A stretch of 64,000 nt of DNA from Bacteroidales bacterium (GCA_020052415.1 JAGVPB010000080.1:27261-91260), one strand, 5' to 3'; positions 1-9,070 are shown, counted from the stretch's first letter. Translations and numbers: made by a program. The notes: a model not told the origin generated them from the letters alone.

Positions 1-2
1 AC

Positions 3-1133
3 GAAGCTCAGCAGATTCTGACCGGTCAGCCGGCATTTAATTATAAAGCCGATGAAAGCATGGAAGCAGCGGTTAAAAAGATTAAAATTGAAAGCCATGA
101 CGACCGCTCCCTCATTTTGAAATTACAAAACCTGGTGACCAATGAGATCAACACTTATCCCGTACCCCTTGAATTTACCGGTTTCTCATTCCGGCCGCCG
201 GTTGAGGTATGGAAAAGCAATGGCGGAACACCCCTGGAGAAAAGTATTCTTTTGGTGGCTCTTATACGAACAGCTAAAATCAATGCGGAACCGATAGCAG
301 TGATGCCGTCCGCATTATTTGATGAAAATATCGGAAGTTTAATATCCGTTGATTTCCTGGTTCAGGCGAATCCCCGTGAACTGGAACAGATGATACTGTC
401 GCCGGTTGAATCCGGTTCACAGAACCTGATCTACTCCCTGAACGGTAAAACCACGATGGTTCTTAATCCCGAAAAACCAGCAAGGACAAGTGTAAACGAA
501 AAGTTCGAAAACATGGCCATTATGAGCGCGGATCTGAAATTTGATGATTCTTTGAAATTTAAAGGAACTGCCGAGTTAGCCATTTACGAAAGGGCAAATC
601 CTTTTTACAAACTGAAAAACGATAGCACTTCGGTGAAACAATTCATCGGTGGCGGACTGTCAACCGGTGATATTAAATCATTTAAATTGATTAATGCGGC
701 TCAGACCCGATCGAACATCAATTATGAGATCGAGGGTAAAAAACCATTACGTAACCAGGCAAACTATTATTTCTTCGATCTGCCATTGTGTAAAAACGGA
801 TCGGATAGCTGGCATATCGGTTCTTTGAGTTCGGAAAGGGTAACTTCATTTGAAATTCCATTTCCGGTAAATGAGCAGTACAGTTTTACCATTGATCTCC
901 CGCATGAAATGCAACTTGTAAATCCCATCGAGCTTACGGAGATGAAAACTGATTTTGGGGAGCTCATCCTGTTCATGAGTCAGGAAGGTAAAAAGATTAC
1001 TGTCAAGAAAATGCTAAAAGTATCCGTCACGAATATTCCTGTTTCTGAATACAAAGCCTTTAAGCAAATGATGGATTTATGGAATGACAGGAAAGTGCGG
1101 GAAGTGATCATCAAAAAACCGGTTGTTCAATGA
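3..1133 (+). CDS. Degenerate transglutaminase-like (DUF3857-type) protein, C-terminal part
   Basis: The frame is open from the left edge, so the N-terminus lies outside the window and the Met at base 60 is internal. The segment GTPLEKSILLVALIR lies where transglutaminase-core proteins of the DUF3857 family carry a C-x-DKA-x-LL stretch, and the C-terminal all-beta domain ending in a WNDRKVREVIIKK-like tail is typical of that family. In this copy the catalytic Cys position is Thr, the His segment is not recognisable, and the usual LDPT motif reads LNPE, so the triad seems lost. It is likely a periplasmic or secreted structural or binding protein rather than an active enzyme. Family assignment rests on motif resemblance only. 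No downstream partner is evident; a 449-base gap follows. Confidence 0.6.
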   Translation, partial: EAQQILTGQPAFNYKADESMEAAVKKIKIESHDDRSLILKLQNLVTNEINTYPVPLEFTGFSFRPPVEVWKSNGGTPLEKSILLVALIRTAKINAEPIAVMPSALFDENIGSLISVDFLVQANPRELEQMILSPVESGSQNLIYSLNGKTTMVLNPEKPARTSVNEKFENMAIMSADLKFDDSLKFKGTAELAIYERANPFYKLKNDSTSVKQFIGGGLSTGDIKSFKLINAAQTRSNINYEIEGKKPLRNQANYYFFDLPLCKNGSDSWHIGSLSSERVTSFEIPFPVNEQYSFTIDLPHEMQLVNPIELTEMKTDFGELILFMSQEGKKITVKKMLKVSVTNIPVSEYKAFKQMMDLWNDRKVREVIIKKPVVQ

Positions 1134-1582
1134 GTTCTGTTGATGGAGGAGGAAGGAAGGGAAATAAGGGAATAATGGGTATAAGGGGAATAAGGGTATA
1201 AGGGGCAGTTGCAGCGGCAGTAGGCAATATCAACTTCCATCAGTCCGATGAATAATATGTTCAGATTCTTTATGTCCCCTTTTTCCTTTCATATTACTCA
1301 ACAATTCATCTGGCTAAATAGTTAATTGCTTTCTTTCAATGGTTAGCACTTGTATTTCTTTATCGGTTAAAAATGTTTCCATTTCGTATGATATACCTGT
1401 ACAAAATTACGATAGTTTTTTTATATTTGATTTTTTTTAATTCTCTATCACAATTTTTATCTCACCCTCCCTCAATACTATTTCAGAATGTAAGAAACCA
1501 TACAGATTTTTCTCCGTAAAAATGGCTTTATCGTGGTTTGAAGAGATTCAGGGTTGAGTACTAAATTTAAAATTCCCTGTTT
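1134..1582. other. Intergenic region with a G-tract repeat
   Basis: No convincing gene is seen. The left part (1159-1205) holds a G-tract tandem repeat, listed separately. The rest is AT-rich and ends in the leader of the response regulator. A 22-codon minus-strand mini-ORF beginning near base 1386 has no recognisable homology. Confidence 0.5.
1159..1205 (+). repeat. G-tract micro-tandem repeat, possible G-quadruplex
   Basis: Six runs of three or four G (starting at 1159, 1168, 1177, 1185, 1194 and 1202) are separated by five or six mostly A/T bases, giving an 8-9 bp period with unit GGG(A/T)ATAA. At least four runs of three G with short loops fit the usual G-quadruplex pattern on the plus strand. 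It lies 26 bases beyond the stop of the upstream gene. Confidence 0.7.
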
Positions 1583-1951
1583 ATGAAAAAAACGGTATTG
1601 ATCGTAGATGACACTCAGGTGATCAGGAGTTTGCTTATCCTGTTCCTGTCCCAAGACTTTAACGTTGTTTCGTTTGAAAACGGACGAACCGCTTTTTACT
1701 GGCTTCAGGCAGGGAACCTCCCCGATGGCATAATCACCGATAGCCAAATACCTGAAATAGATGGGTATAAGTTCCTGAAGTTGATCAAAACATCTGGAGT
1801 ATTTCAAAATATTCCTGTAATTATGCTGTCGAACACTCATAATTCGGATGAGAGAAATAAACTGCTTGATTTGGGCGCCGATGAATATATCGTCAAACCA
1901 TTTAACCCGGCAGAATTAAAAATCAAACTTAACAAATTAATAAAAAATTAA
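1583..1951 (+). CDS. Single-domain response regulator (CheY-like)
   Basis: This 122-residue protein is one receiver domain. The acidic pocket is D9-D10, the phosphoacceptor is D53 in ITDSQIPEIDG, the switch Ser/Thr position is S83, and K105 is in VKPF. There is no output domain, so it acts by protein contact after phosphorylation by an unlinked kinase. It lies 11 bases before a sugar transferase whose N-terminal third also looks receiver-like, so the two are probably co-transcribed and may work together in exopolysaccharide control. The partner kinase is not in the immediate neighbourhood; linkage to the kinases at 54.8-60.7 kb is not implied. Confidence 0.9.
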   Translation: MKKTVLIVDDTQVIRSLLILFLSQDFNVVSFENGRTAFYWLQAGNLPDGIITDSQIPEIDGYKFLKLIKTSGVFQNIPVIMLSNTHNSDERNKLLDLGADEYIVKPFNPAELKIKLNKLIKN

Positions 1952-1962
1952 AATTCCTTTCT

Positions 1963-3000
1963 ATGGAACTGAAAAATGGAGTTTACATAGGCAATGAAAC
2001 TGCTTTTGCAGAAAGCTTAATCTGTGAACTGAAAGACATTAATATCACCGTCTTCCCCGACAGCACGGAAAATCTTGATTTTTTCCAATCTACAGATGTA
2101 AATTTGGTCTTTCTTGAAACATCAGCCTGTGCTCACAATGTAGAGCCTTATCTCCTTTGGTTGAAACAAGTTATTGATCTCCGAAAATGTATTATAATCC
2201 TTTTTGCCGGGGCAAATGATAAAACCAACTATAACCGATTATTTGTCCAGGGTGTAAATGATATTTACAGATTTCCTGCCGAACCCCGGCAGGTTCGCAA
2301 AAGAGTAGAAATACTGGCCGAACTTATGGATGGTCGGGAACCGGAACTTGTTAATGCCGATGAATTCATTTATAAAATACCCGCAGCTAAACGTTTATTC
2401 GATATTATCATAGCAGGTGGCGCACTTTTTTTGTTGTCACCCATCTTTATAATTATTGCAGCTCTCATTAAACTCGAATCAAAAGGCTCTGTTTTTTATG
2501 CTTCCAAACGTATCGGAACCGGATTTAAGGTTTTCGATTTTTACAATTTCAGGTCAACACATGTCAACCCGGACAAAATTATAAACGAAACGAAAATCCG
2601 GAATATTAATAACCAACATGCAGAGAAGGAAATTTCATTTACCGGGATCAAAGATGATCCGGGAACTACCAGGATAGGACGTTTTATCAGAAATACAGGC
2701 ATAGATGAATTACCTCAGCTTATTAATGTTCTGAAAGGGGATATGTCTGTAGTCGGAAACCGCCCGATTCCATTCGGAGAAGCTGAATTGCTTACCACTG
2801 ACCATTGGATTGAAGGATTTAATGTTCCTACAGGACTAACCGGACTTTGGCAAGTGGAAAAAAGAGATAAAGCATATAAAATGCTGACGGAAGAACGGAA
2901 CATGCTCAACAATGAATATATCAGGGCTTACACCTTCCGGAAGGACATCACAATTATTTTCCGTACATTTCAAGCAATCCTTCATGCTGAAAAGGTTTAA
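1963..3000 (+). CDS. Bacterial sugar transferase (polyprenyl-phosphate glycosyl-1-phosphate transferase)
   Basis: The C-terminal ~205 residues match the bacterial sugar transferase family that starts exopolysaccharide or O-antigen synthesis by moving a sugar phosphate onto undecaprenyl phosphate. A membrane-embedded hydrophobic segment (about 146-170) is followed by SKRIG and the YNFRST motif, then by DDPGTTRIGRFIRNTGIDEL, PQLINVLKGDMSVVGNRP and TGLTGLWQ. The family usually has PRP where this protein has NRP. Residues 1-125 have alternating hydrophobic strands like a degenerate receiver domain lacking the Asp phosphosite, in place of the usual multi-helix N-domain. It is coupled to the response regulator 11 bases upstream. 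A remnant of UDP-glucose dehydrogenase follows, suggesting a decayed capsule locus. Confidence 0.88.
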   Translation: MELKNGVYIGNETAFAESLICELKDINITVFPDSTENLDFFQSTDVNLVFLETSACAHNVEPYLLWLKQVIDLRKCIIILFAGANDKTNYNRLFVQGVNDIYRFPAEPRQVRKRVEILAELMDGREPELVNADEFIYKIPAAKRLFDIIIAGGALFLLSPIFIIIAALIKLESKGSVFYASKRIGTGFKVFDFYNFRSTHVNPDKIINETKIRNINNQHAEKEISFTGIKDDPGTTRIGRFIRNTGIDELPQLINVLKGDMSVVGNRPIPFGEAELLTTDHWIEGFNVPTGLTGLWQVEKRDKAYKMLTEERNMLNNEYIRAYTFRKDITIIFRTFQAILHAEKV

Positions 3001-3018
3001 TTAGTGTCTGTCCTGTAG

Positions 3019-3472
3019 AATCGTCTTTACAAACCATTCCTGCTCAATGACCATCCTTTGATTTTTATAAACATTCCGTCTGCCGAGCTTACCAAATACG
3101 CAGCCAATGCCATGCTGGCAACCAGGATCAGCTTCATAAACGACATTGCCGACCTGAGCGAAATTGTCGGAGCCGATATCAATTTGGTTAGAAAAGGTAT
3201 AGGCAGCGACAGCAGAATCGGAAACAGGTTTATCTATCCGGGTGTCGGTTATGGCGTATCCTGTTTCCCGAAAGATGTGAAGGCATTGATCAGCACAGCA
3301 AAAAACAGCAAATATCCGTTAAGGATTCTCCAGTATGCGCGAAGCGCCTTCGCAGGCCATCATTGACAACCTTTTAAATCAGGGAGCGATTGTAAAAGCT
3401 TATGATCCGGATGAAATGAAGGATTATGGATTCACCTATTATAGCATTGGGAGAGCGGATTTTAAATTATAA
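3019..3472 (+). pseudogene. UDP-glucose 6-dehydrogenase remnant (ugd), multiply deleted
   Basis: Bases 3019-3366 read [20 protein letters not shown] and then a long stretch characteristic of UDP-glucose dehydrogenase ([38 protein letters not shown]). The N-terminal NAD domain is absent and a TAG closes the frame just upstream. After RILQ about 60 residues are missing, and the reading jumps at base 3335 to another frame with [14 protein letters not shown] and AYDPDEMKDYGFTYYSIGR. That last block joins the mid-protein YDP motif to the C-terminal YDP-xx-M-x-GFTYYSIGR motif, so the whole UDP-binding end is also deleted. No function is possible. It ends 7 bases from the convergent acr3 stop. Confidence 0.85.
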
Positions 3473-3479
3473 TTATTGA

Positions 3480-4532
3480 TTACCCCGGTTTAGAGGCGAA
3501 ATATCTGGTTTTGAACCTCAGCGCTACATTCACGAGTGAAATCAAAACCGGAACTTCCACCAAAGGTCCAATCACGGCTGCAAATGCCTCACCCGAATTG
3601 ATCCCGAAAACAGCTACCGCCACTGCTATTGCCAGCTCGAAATTGTTACTGGCGGCTGTGAAGGCAATCGTTGTGGTCTTCGGATAATCGGCACCGATCC
3701 TTTTTCCCATAAAAAAGGATATGAAGAACATGATGATAAAATAAATGACCAGCGGTATCGCAATCCTAACAACATCCAGAGGAAGTTGAACAATGAATTC
3801 ACCCTTCAATGAAAACATCACGAAAATAGTAAATAACAGCGCAACTAAGGTCAGCGGGCTTATCTTAGGGATAAATTTTGTCTGGTACCATTCCTTACCT
3901 TTCAATCTGATCAATGCAAACCGTGTGATCATCCCGGCCAGAAACGGAATTCCAAGATAAATGAAGACGCTTTTAACAATTTCACCGATGGTAATATCTA
4001 CTTGAAATGAAGTCATTCCGAACCATCCGGGCAGAACCGTAATAAATACCCAGGCATAAAACGAAAAGAACAATACCTGGAAAATACTGTTGAATGCTAC
4101 AAGCCCGGCAGCATATTCCGGGTCTCCTTTGGCCAGTTCATTCCATACGATTACCATAGCAATGCAGCGTGCAAGTCCGATCAGGATCAGTCCCGTCATG
4201 TATTCCGGATAATTATGAAGGAAAAGAATGGCTAAGAAAAACATTAGGATGGGACCTATGAACCAGTTTTGGACAAGAGAAAGGGTCAATACTTTCCAGT
4301 TCCTGAAAACATCTCCAAGCTCTTCATACTTCACTTTTGCCAGAGGCGGGTACATCATTACAATCAACCCGATTGCGATCGGGATATTGGTTGTTCCTGA
4401 ACTCATGTTGTCCCAGAAGCCTGCAATTGCAGGAAATAAATAACCTGAAAAAACCCCGGCCAGCATAGCCAGGAAAATCCAGACCGTAAGATAGCGGTCG
4501 AGGAAGGATAATCGTTTGGTTAATTTCTCCAT
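3480..4532 (-). CDS. acr3: ACR3-family arsenite efflux permease
   Basis: This 350-residue, roughly ten-helix inner-membrane carrier exports arsenite using the proton-motive force. It matches the ACR3 branch (bile-acid/arsenite transporter fold): [18 protein letters not shown] near residue 55, the essential cysteine C123 in [14 protein letters not shown], and the conserved Glu near 299 in [18 protein letters not shown]. Length and ends fit the family. It is the last gene of the minus-strand operon arsR-arsC-arsM-acr3, 61 bases after arsM, and meets the ugd remnant tail to tail. Arsenite made by ArsC and arsenicals not handled by ArsM would leave through it. Confidence 0.95.
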   Translation of the reverse strand: MEKLTKRLSFLDRYLTVWIFLAMLAGVFSGYLFPAIAGFWDNMSSGTTNIPIAIGLIVMMYPPLAKVKYEELGDVFRNWKVLTLSLVQNWFIGPILMFFLAILFLHNYPEYMTGLILIGLARCIAMVIVWNELAKGDPEYAAGLVAFNSIFQVLFFSFYAWVFITVLPGWFGMTSFQVDITIGEIVKSVFIYLGIPFLAGMITRFALIRLKGKEWYQTKFIPKISPLTLVALLFTIFVMFSLKGEFIVQLPLDVVRIAIPLVIYFIIMFFISFFMGKRIGADYPKTTTIAFTAASNNFELAIAVAVAVFGINSGEAFAAVIGPLVEVPVLISLVNVALRFKTRYFASKPG

Positions 4533-4593
4533 AGAAATTTGTTTTTGCCGCTAATGCGCGAATGAGAATTTATTCGAGTATTCGTGGCCATTT

Positions 4594-5403
4594 TCATTTT
4601 TTCGCAAAAACCGTTATGCTATAAATCCCAACCTTATTCATTTTAAAATCCCGGAGTTCATTTTCGTTAAGGTATTTTAGTAAAAGTTCATCAGGTAGTT
4701 TTACTTCCTTTTCTTTCCTGATCTGAATATTTTTGAACCCGGCAGAAGAAATAACTTGAAGATACTCCTCCTTTTTCATTGCTCCTGAAACACAGCCAGC
4801 ATACATCGCTGCATCTTTTACTAATGGCTCCGGCAGGTCACCTGAAATCACCACATCAGAAACGCAAAAATGGCCTGTCGGTTTAAGCACCCGATAAATC
4901 TGTGTGAATGCTTTTTCTTTATCGGGAACCAGGTTCAGAACACAATTGCTGATCACAACATCAATGGTAGAATCCTCCAGTGGCATTTCTTCAATATCAC
5001 CACTTATAAATTCAACATTCGTGAATCCAAGTTTCCTGGCATTGTTTTTTGCTTTGGTCAGCATGGCTCCGGCAAAATCTAGCCCAATGACCCTGCCTTC
5101 TTCACCCACTAAAGAGCGGGCAACAAAAGCATCATTCCCGGCACCGGAACCCAGGTCGAGAACGGTATCACCTTTCCTGATTTCAGCGTGTTCTGTTGGA
5201 ATTCCGCAACCCAAACCGAGGTCGGCATCCGGATTATAACCTTTGAGTTTTGAATAATCATCATTAAAAAGTGTGTACTCAATATCTGTGCAGCAATCGG
5301 TGCTGCCACAGCATGAAGTCTGGTTCTGTTCCCTGCTTTGTTTAGCAATTAGGTTGTACTTTGTTCTGACAACCTCTTTAATTCCTGTTAATCTTTCATT
5401 CAT
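4594..5403 (-). CDS. arsM: Arsenite S-adenosylmethionine methyltransferase
   Basis: This 269-residue class I methyltransferase converts As(III) to methylated arsenicals using SAM. The N-terminal CCGSTDCC (31-38) is typical of bacterial arsenite methyltransferases; the SAM motif is VLDLGSGAGND (81-91). The As(III)-binding cysteines are visible as C66 (GLGCG), C154 (SNCVLNLVP) and C204 (YAGCVSGA). The motif ISGDIEEMPL supplies the acidic segment of the cofactor site. It is third in the ars operon, after arsC and before acr3. A 22-bp imperfect inverted repeat lies in the 99-base gap upstream. Methylated products could be exported by the ArsP-type permease of the second operon. Confidence 0.95.
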   Translation of the reverse strand: MNERLTGIKEVVRTKYNLIAKQSREQNQTSCCGSTDCCTDIEYTLFNDDYSKLKGYNPDADLGLGCGIPTEHAEIRKGDTVLDLGSGAGNDAFVARSLVGEEGRVIGLDFAGAMLTKAKNNARKLGFTNVEFISGDIEEMPLEDSTIDVVISNCVLNLVPDKEKAFTQIYRVLKPTGHFCVSDVVISGDLPEPLVKDAAMYAGCVSGAMKKEEYLQVISSAGFKNIQIRKEKEVKLPDELLLKYLNENELRDFKMNKVGIYSITVFAKK

Positions 5404-5425
5404 AATAATTTGTATTTAGAATTGA

Positions 5426-5496
5426 GGTCACCCTGAGGCTCTCGAAGGGTGTACCGTTTTTATATCCTGGTTCGCTTCGAGAACCTCAGCATGACC
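5426..5496. repeat. Dispersed-type inverted repeat between arsC and arsM
   Basis: Arms 5426-5447 and 5475-5496 are inverted copies matching at 19 of 22 positions, with a 27-base loop. The arms resemble the CCTGAG-x(n)-TCGAAGG repeats common between genes in many bacteria. It could form a stable RNA hairpin inside the ars operon transcript and tune arsM/acr3 expression, but it lacks a poly-T end. Confidence 0.75.
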
Positions 5497-5502
5497 AGGC
5501 TT

Positions 5503-5919
5503 TTATTTAATATTTAATTGATAAAATTCATAAAATGCCTCTTTGATCTGATCTCTCACATTACGATAAACAGCAAGCACCTCCTCTTCATTTCCTTTCG
5601 CGTCTGCAGGATCTTCAAATCCGATATGCAGCCTCTTTTTCACATCTCCTGAAAAATATGGACAAACTTCATTCGCTTCATTGCAGACAGTGATCACATA
5701 ATCAAAAGTGTCATTCAGGAATAAATCCACTGATTTTGGTCTATGATCCGAAATGTCAATGCCAGCTTCTTTCATGACTTTTACAGCATTGGGATTGACC
5801 TTTTCCTCCGCATGGGTTCCGGCTGATTGAATATCCAGCCCTCTGTCAAAAGACCTTAAAAACCCTTCTGCCATCTGACTCCGGCAGGTGTTTCCGGTAC
5901 AAATAACTAAAATTTTCAT
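5503..5919 (-). CDS. arsC: Thioredoxin-type arsenate reductase
   Basis: This 138-residue protein of the low-molecular-weight tyrosine phosphatase fold reduces arsenate to arsenite. The P-loop C7-TGNTC-R13 (C-x5-R) sits directly after the first strand, and the redox pair C79 and C86 (VCNEANEVCPYF) fits thioredoxin-coupled ArsC. The DPAD motif near residue 103 supplies the general acid. I chose the ATG at 5919 because an upstream in-frame Met adds nine residues with no place in the family and would overlap arsR. It is the second gene of the operon, 17 bases after arsR. Confidence 0.93.
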   Translation of the reverse strand: MKILVICTGNTCRSQMAEGFLRSFDRGLDIQSAGTHAEEKVNPNAVKVMKEAGIDISDHRPKSVDLFLNDTFDYVITVCNEANEVCPYFSGDVKKRLHIGFEDPADAKGNEEEVLAVYRNVRDQIKEAFYEFYQLNIK

Positions 5920-5936
5920 GGAATTTATTTTTTGGA

Positions 5937-6260
5937 TTAGCAACAATTCATGTTTTTAATCAATTTTTCCATTGCCGATTTGAGTTTAATCATTACATCT
6001 GTATTAATGCAGTAATTGGTTTTTATCCCGTTAATGTGACCCTGAATTAAACCGGCCTTTTTTAATTCATCCAGATGTTGATTGACAGTCGTTCTGCCCA
6101 ACGGAATTTCCTGAGAAATATCTCCGGTATAACAACTCGCCGTCAAAGCCAGGAAATTTAGGATGGCCAGCCTGGCCGGATGTCCTAAGGCTTTGAATAA
6201 GATCGCATTTTCCTGAAGGTCAGTTTCAAAGAGTTCGACTTTTGCAGTAGGCATAATCAT
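5937..6260 (-). CDS. arsR: ArsR/SmtB-family arsenic-responsive repressor
   Basis: This 107-residue winged-helix repressor heads the arsRCM-acr3 operon. HTH residues: ISQEIPLGRTTVNQHLDELK (about 48-67), followed by KKAGLIQG. Candidate As(III) ligands are C43 in ASCYTGDI, C84 in YCIN and the C-terminal pair C106-C107. This cysteine layout differs from the classical ELCVC box and is shared with the second ArsR at 13.6-13.9 kb, so both belong to one subfamily. MIM at the start allows initiation at 6260 or 6254. Two palindromes just upstream are the likely operators. Confidence 0.92.
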   Translation of the reverse strand: MIMPTAKVELFETDLQENAILFKALGHPARLAILNFLALTASCYTGDISQEIPLGRTTVNQHLDELKKAGLIQGHINGIKTNYCINTDVMIKLKSAMEKLIKNMNCC

Positions 6261-6275
6261 TAATTTAAAAACCGG

Positions 6276-6318
6276 CGTAAAATTACGTCAATATTTTTAA
6301 TCTGACGTATATTTACGT
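6276..6318 (-). promoter_or_regulatory. Twin ArsR operator candidates
   Basis: Two imperfect palindromes, CGTAAAATTACG (6276-6287) and ACGTATATTTACGT (6305-6318), have centres 30 bp apart, about three helical turns. The pair also forms a larger symmetry, ACGTCA-12-TGACGT (6285-6308). They lie 16-58 bases upstream of the arsR start, where a self-regulating repressor would bind. Confidence 0.65.
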
Positions 6319-6575
6319 TAATTTTTTATTAAATTTTTTTCCATTGGGTTTGCACATCAGGTTGTGCACTTTTCAGCAATATTGCACAAACGGACCTGCA
6401 TTTCCGTTATGGCTAAATCCGAATAGTATTCTGAAATATTAGTCTTTCACCCGAATACCATAGGAAGTCAATACAATTTCTCCAGGGGGTATTTACCTGA
6501 AACTTTTAGTTTCCGTAAAGGACAGATTTGCCTGACATTTAAAGCATATCAAAATTTCTGTATTACAATTTGATA

Positions 6576-8999
6576 CTATTTATCAAATCCATCCAGGTAA
6601 AAATTGTCTTTCGGAGTTTTCTTCTGCTGCTCTTTACCAGTGATATTGTAAGTAAAACTTAGAATAAAGTATCGTGATTCGATTTTACGGCGGTTAGTCT
6701 GGCTGTACCGGAAATTGTTCGCATCGGCTGCATCCAGGTCCAGTCCGAATTTGTATGTATTGAAAACATCTGAAATACTGAATACAAGCCGCCCTTTTTT
6801 CTTGAAAATACTTTTATTCACTGCGGCATCCACATAATAGCGCTCCTGATAAACCCCGGTGACAGACGGCAGTTTAGAGCGATAGTAAGCAGCCACCTGA
6901 ATACCTGCATTTGCCGGAAGCTTTATTTGTGTGGAAAGACTCCCGTTCCATGCAGTTCTGCTGTTGTCAACTTCATTATTTTCATACGATCCGTCAAGGC
7001 CAGTATAGAAAATATTTCCGTTAAGGTTGATCGTCCACCATTTAAGCGGCTGATACGTCAATGAAAAATCACCGCCGTACAATACCGCTTTAGCAAGGTT
7101 CATATAGGTAACCGTTGTCGCGCTGTCGTCGGTCGCTGATTTTATTCTTGAAATAGCATTGTTGATATTCCTGTAATAGAATGTCCCGATGGCGGACCAT
7201 TTATCAAACACAAACCTGTCCCCGGCCTCAAAAGAGTTTACATATTCCGGTTGCAGGTCAGGATTTCCTTTGTGCATGTTCAGGATATCGGCATATTCTT
7301 CAGTGTATGGATTCAGCATTTGAATGGTAGGGCGGTTAATTCGCCTGCTGTATCCTGCAAATATCGTATGGTGGCTGTCAAGTTTTTTCGATAAGGTCAC
7401 GGATGGGAAAAGCATATAGTAGTCCTGCCCGTGATTCCTGTTTTGCTCCGAAAGGGTATATTCACCTCTCAATCCCGCCTGAATTTCAATAAATCGAAGT
7501 TTGGCATTGAAGTTCACATACATTGCATGGATATGCTGGATATAATTGAAATGACTGGCGAGCGCAGTATCATTTGTCCAGACACCCGGATCCGTTTCAA
7601 AACTCCCGGATGAAAAATCATTCAAAAGATCTTTCATATTGTAGCTATATCCTGATTCGAAGAAAAGTGAATCACTTAACGGATGAACATAATCGCAGGA
7701 AAGATCAGTAACTTTATTAAGCTGTTCGGCTGCCGTATTCTGCATTTCCGGATTTATTTCCGTCATGTCCGGGAAGTACCGATTTTCCTGATTTTGCAAC
7801 TGACTGAAAACCGAATAATAAATGCCTGTCTTTATGTATTGACCTCGTTTAACGAAATTGTATCTGTAATCTGCATTTCCGTCAACCGAATAATTATCGA
7901 GATCAATGGCAATTGTTTTAAATGATTCCTCTGTTTTAATGCCGCTTTTATCGTAAGTCAGGTAATTTATTTCACGGTCGGCTGTATTGAATTTCTTTGT
8001 GGCCATAGCAGAAATTCCAAACTGATGTCTCTGATTGATCTTAAAATCAAGATCGGTATTGAAAAAAAGGTTGTTCTGGTTATCATCCTGCTCATCGAAC
8101 TGATAATAATCGAAAGCATCCGGGTTTTCATAATTATCTCTGAAATGCTCCTTCGACTGGTAACCGATTTTATGATTGGCTCCTCCATTGATATAGAACT
8201 GCATCCTGCCGCGTGTTCCTGAATATCCTGCATTTCCGCCAAAAGTTTCGGGGTAACCGGTATTCAGCATAAAAGTAGTTTTGCTGGTATTGCTTTTCCC
8301 CGACTTCATCACAATGTTAATGATCCCCGACATACCTTCAGCTTCATAACGCGCAGATGGATTATTGATCAACTCGATCTTTTCGATCCGGTCGGCAGGA
8401 ATTTGACTGAGCGATTTAACCAGTTCCGATTTTTCACCATTGATCAGGATCATGACTTTATCGCTTCCCCTGTAATTAATTTTACCATCCATGTCAATAT
8501 CCACCGACGGTAAGGATTGAATGGCATCAAGGGCATTTCCGGCCGACAAAGTTGTATTCTCCGAAATATTGACGGTCGTTTTTTCAATGGTTTTCTCAAT
8601 GAGGCTTTTATCACCGGTAATTTCAACCCCGTCAAGCGTCACATTTTTTGAAATAAGCAGGATTTCGAACTGATTGATATTTTCATGTATGACGCTCTTC
8701 ATTATTTTCCGGTGATAGCCCATGTAAGAAGCCATGATAATGTATTCTCCCGATTTAATTCCATCAATTTGAAAATGACCTTTATCATCGGCTATTTCAC
8801 CGGCAATCAAAATCGAATCAGGAACGCTAAATATTTGCAGTGTTGCATAAGGAAGCAACTCCAGGGTTTGGCTATCTTTTATTTCACCAGAAACTATTGT
8901 TTTCTTTTGGGTAAATGCCAGAGTGGTTTGAACCAACAAAAAAACAACTAAAAGGAGTTTGAGATTTTCCTTTAATAATACGCAATAGCTTAGGACCAT
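6576..8999 (-). CDS. Outer-membrane beta-barrel receptor (TonB-dependent receptor-like, OMP_b-brl_3 type)
   Basis: This is an outer-membrane protein of about 807 residues. Counting from the ATG at 8999: a signal peptide (LLLVVFLLVQTTLAFTQ), a carboxypeptidase-regulatory-like beta-sandwich (SGEIKDSQTLELLPYATLQI... about 35-120), a plug domain (NALDAIQSLPSVDIDMDGKI, IEKIELINNPSARYEAEGMS, GIINIVMKSG) and a long C-terminal barrel ending in YLDGFDK after the last strands. I set the start at ATG 8999; a TTG eight codons upstream is also in frame. It lies between two arsenic operons but shows no link to metals, and such receptors typically import unknown oligomers or act in envelope functions. Substrate is unknown. 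Confidence 0.88.
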   Translation of the reverse strand: MVLSYCVLLKENLKLLLVVFLLVQTTLAFTQKKTIVSGEIKDSQTLELLPYATLQIFSVPDSILIAGEIADDKGHFQIDGIKSGEYIIMASYMGYHRKIMKSVIHENINQFEILLISKNVTLDGVEITGDKSLIEKTIEKTTVNISENTTLSAGNALDAIQSLPSVDIDMDGKINYRGSDKVMILINGEKSELVKSLSQIPADRIEKIELINNPSARYEAEGMSGIINIVMKSGKSNTSKTTFMLNTGYPETFGGNAGYSGTRGRMQFYINGGANHKIGYQSKEHFRDNYENPDAFDYYQFDEQDDNQNNLFFNTDLDFKINQRHQFGISAMATKKFNTADREINYLTYDKSGIKTEESFKTIAIDLDNYSVDGNADYRYNFVKRGQYIKTGIYYSVFSQLQNQENRYFPDMTEINPEMQNTAAEQLNKVTDLSCDYVHPLSDSLFFESGYSYNMKDLLNDFSSGSFETDPGVWTNDTALASHFNYIQHIHAMYVNFNAKLRFIEIQAGLRGEYTLSEQNRNHGQDYYMLFPSVTLSKKLDSHHTIFAGYSRRINRPTIQMLNPYTEEYADILNMHKGNPDLQPEYVNSFEAGDRFVFDKWSAIGTFYYRNINNAISRIKSATDDSATTVTYMNLAKAVLYGGDFSLTYQPLKWWTINLNGNIFYTGLDGSYENNEVDNSRTAWNGSLSTQIKLPANAGIQVAAYYRSKLPSVTGVYQERYYVDAAVNKSIFKKKGRLVFSISDVFNTYKFGLDLDAADANNFRYSQTNRRKIESRYFILSFTYNITGKEQQKKTPKDNFYLDGFDK

Positions 9000-9070
9000 T
9001 AAGTTAAATTTTTCCGGATGCAAAGTAAATCAAAGAATAATCTTATCAGCATGTTCAAGTCAATTGGTTA

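Noticed and set aside
1478..1840. Minus-strand frame of 120 codons opposite the response regulator
   Set aside because: It is antisense to a well-supported receiver domain and has no recognisable protein features.
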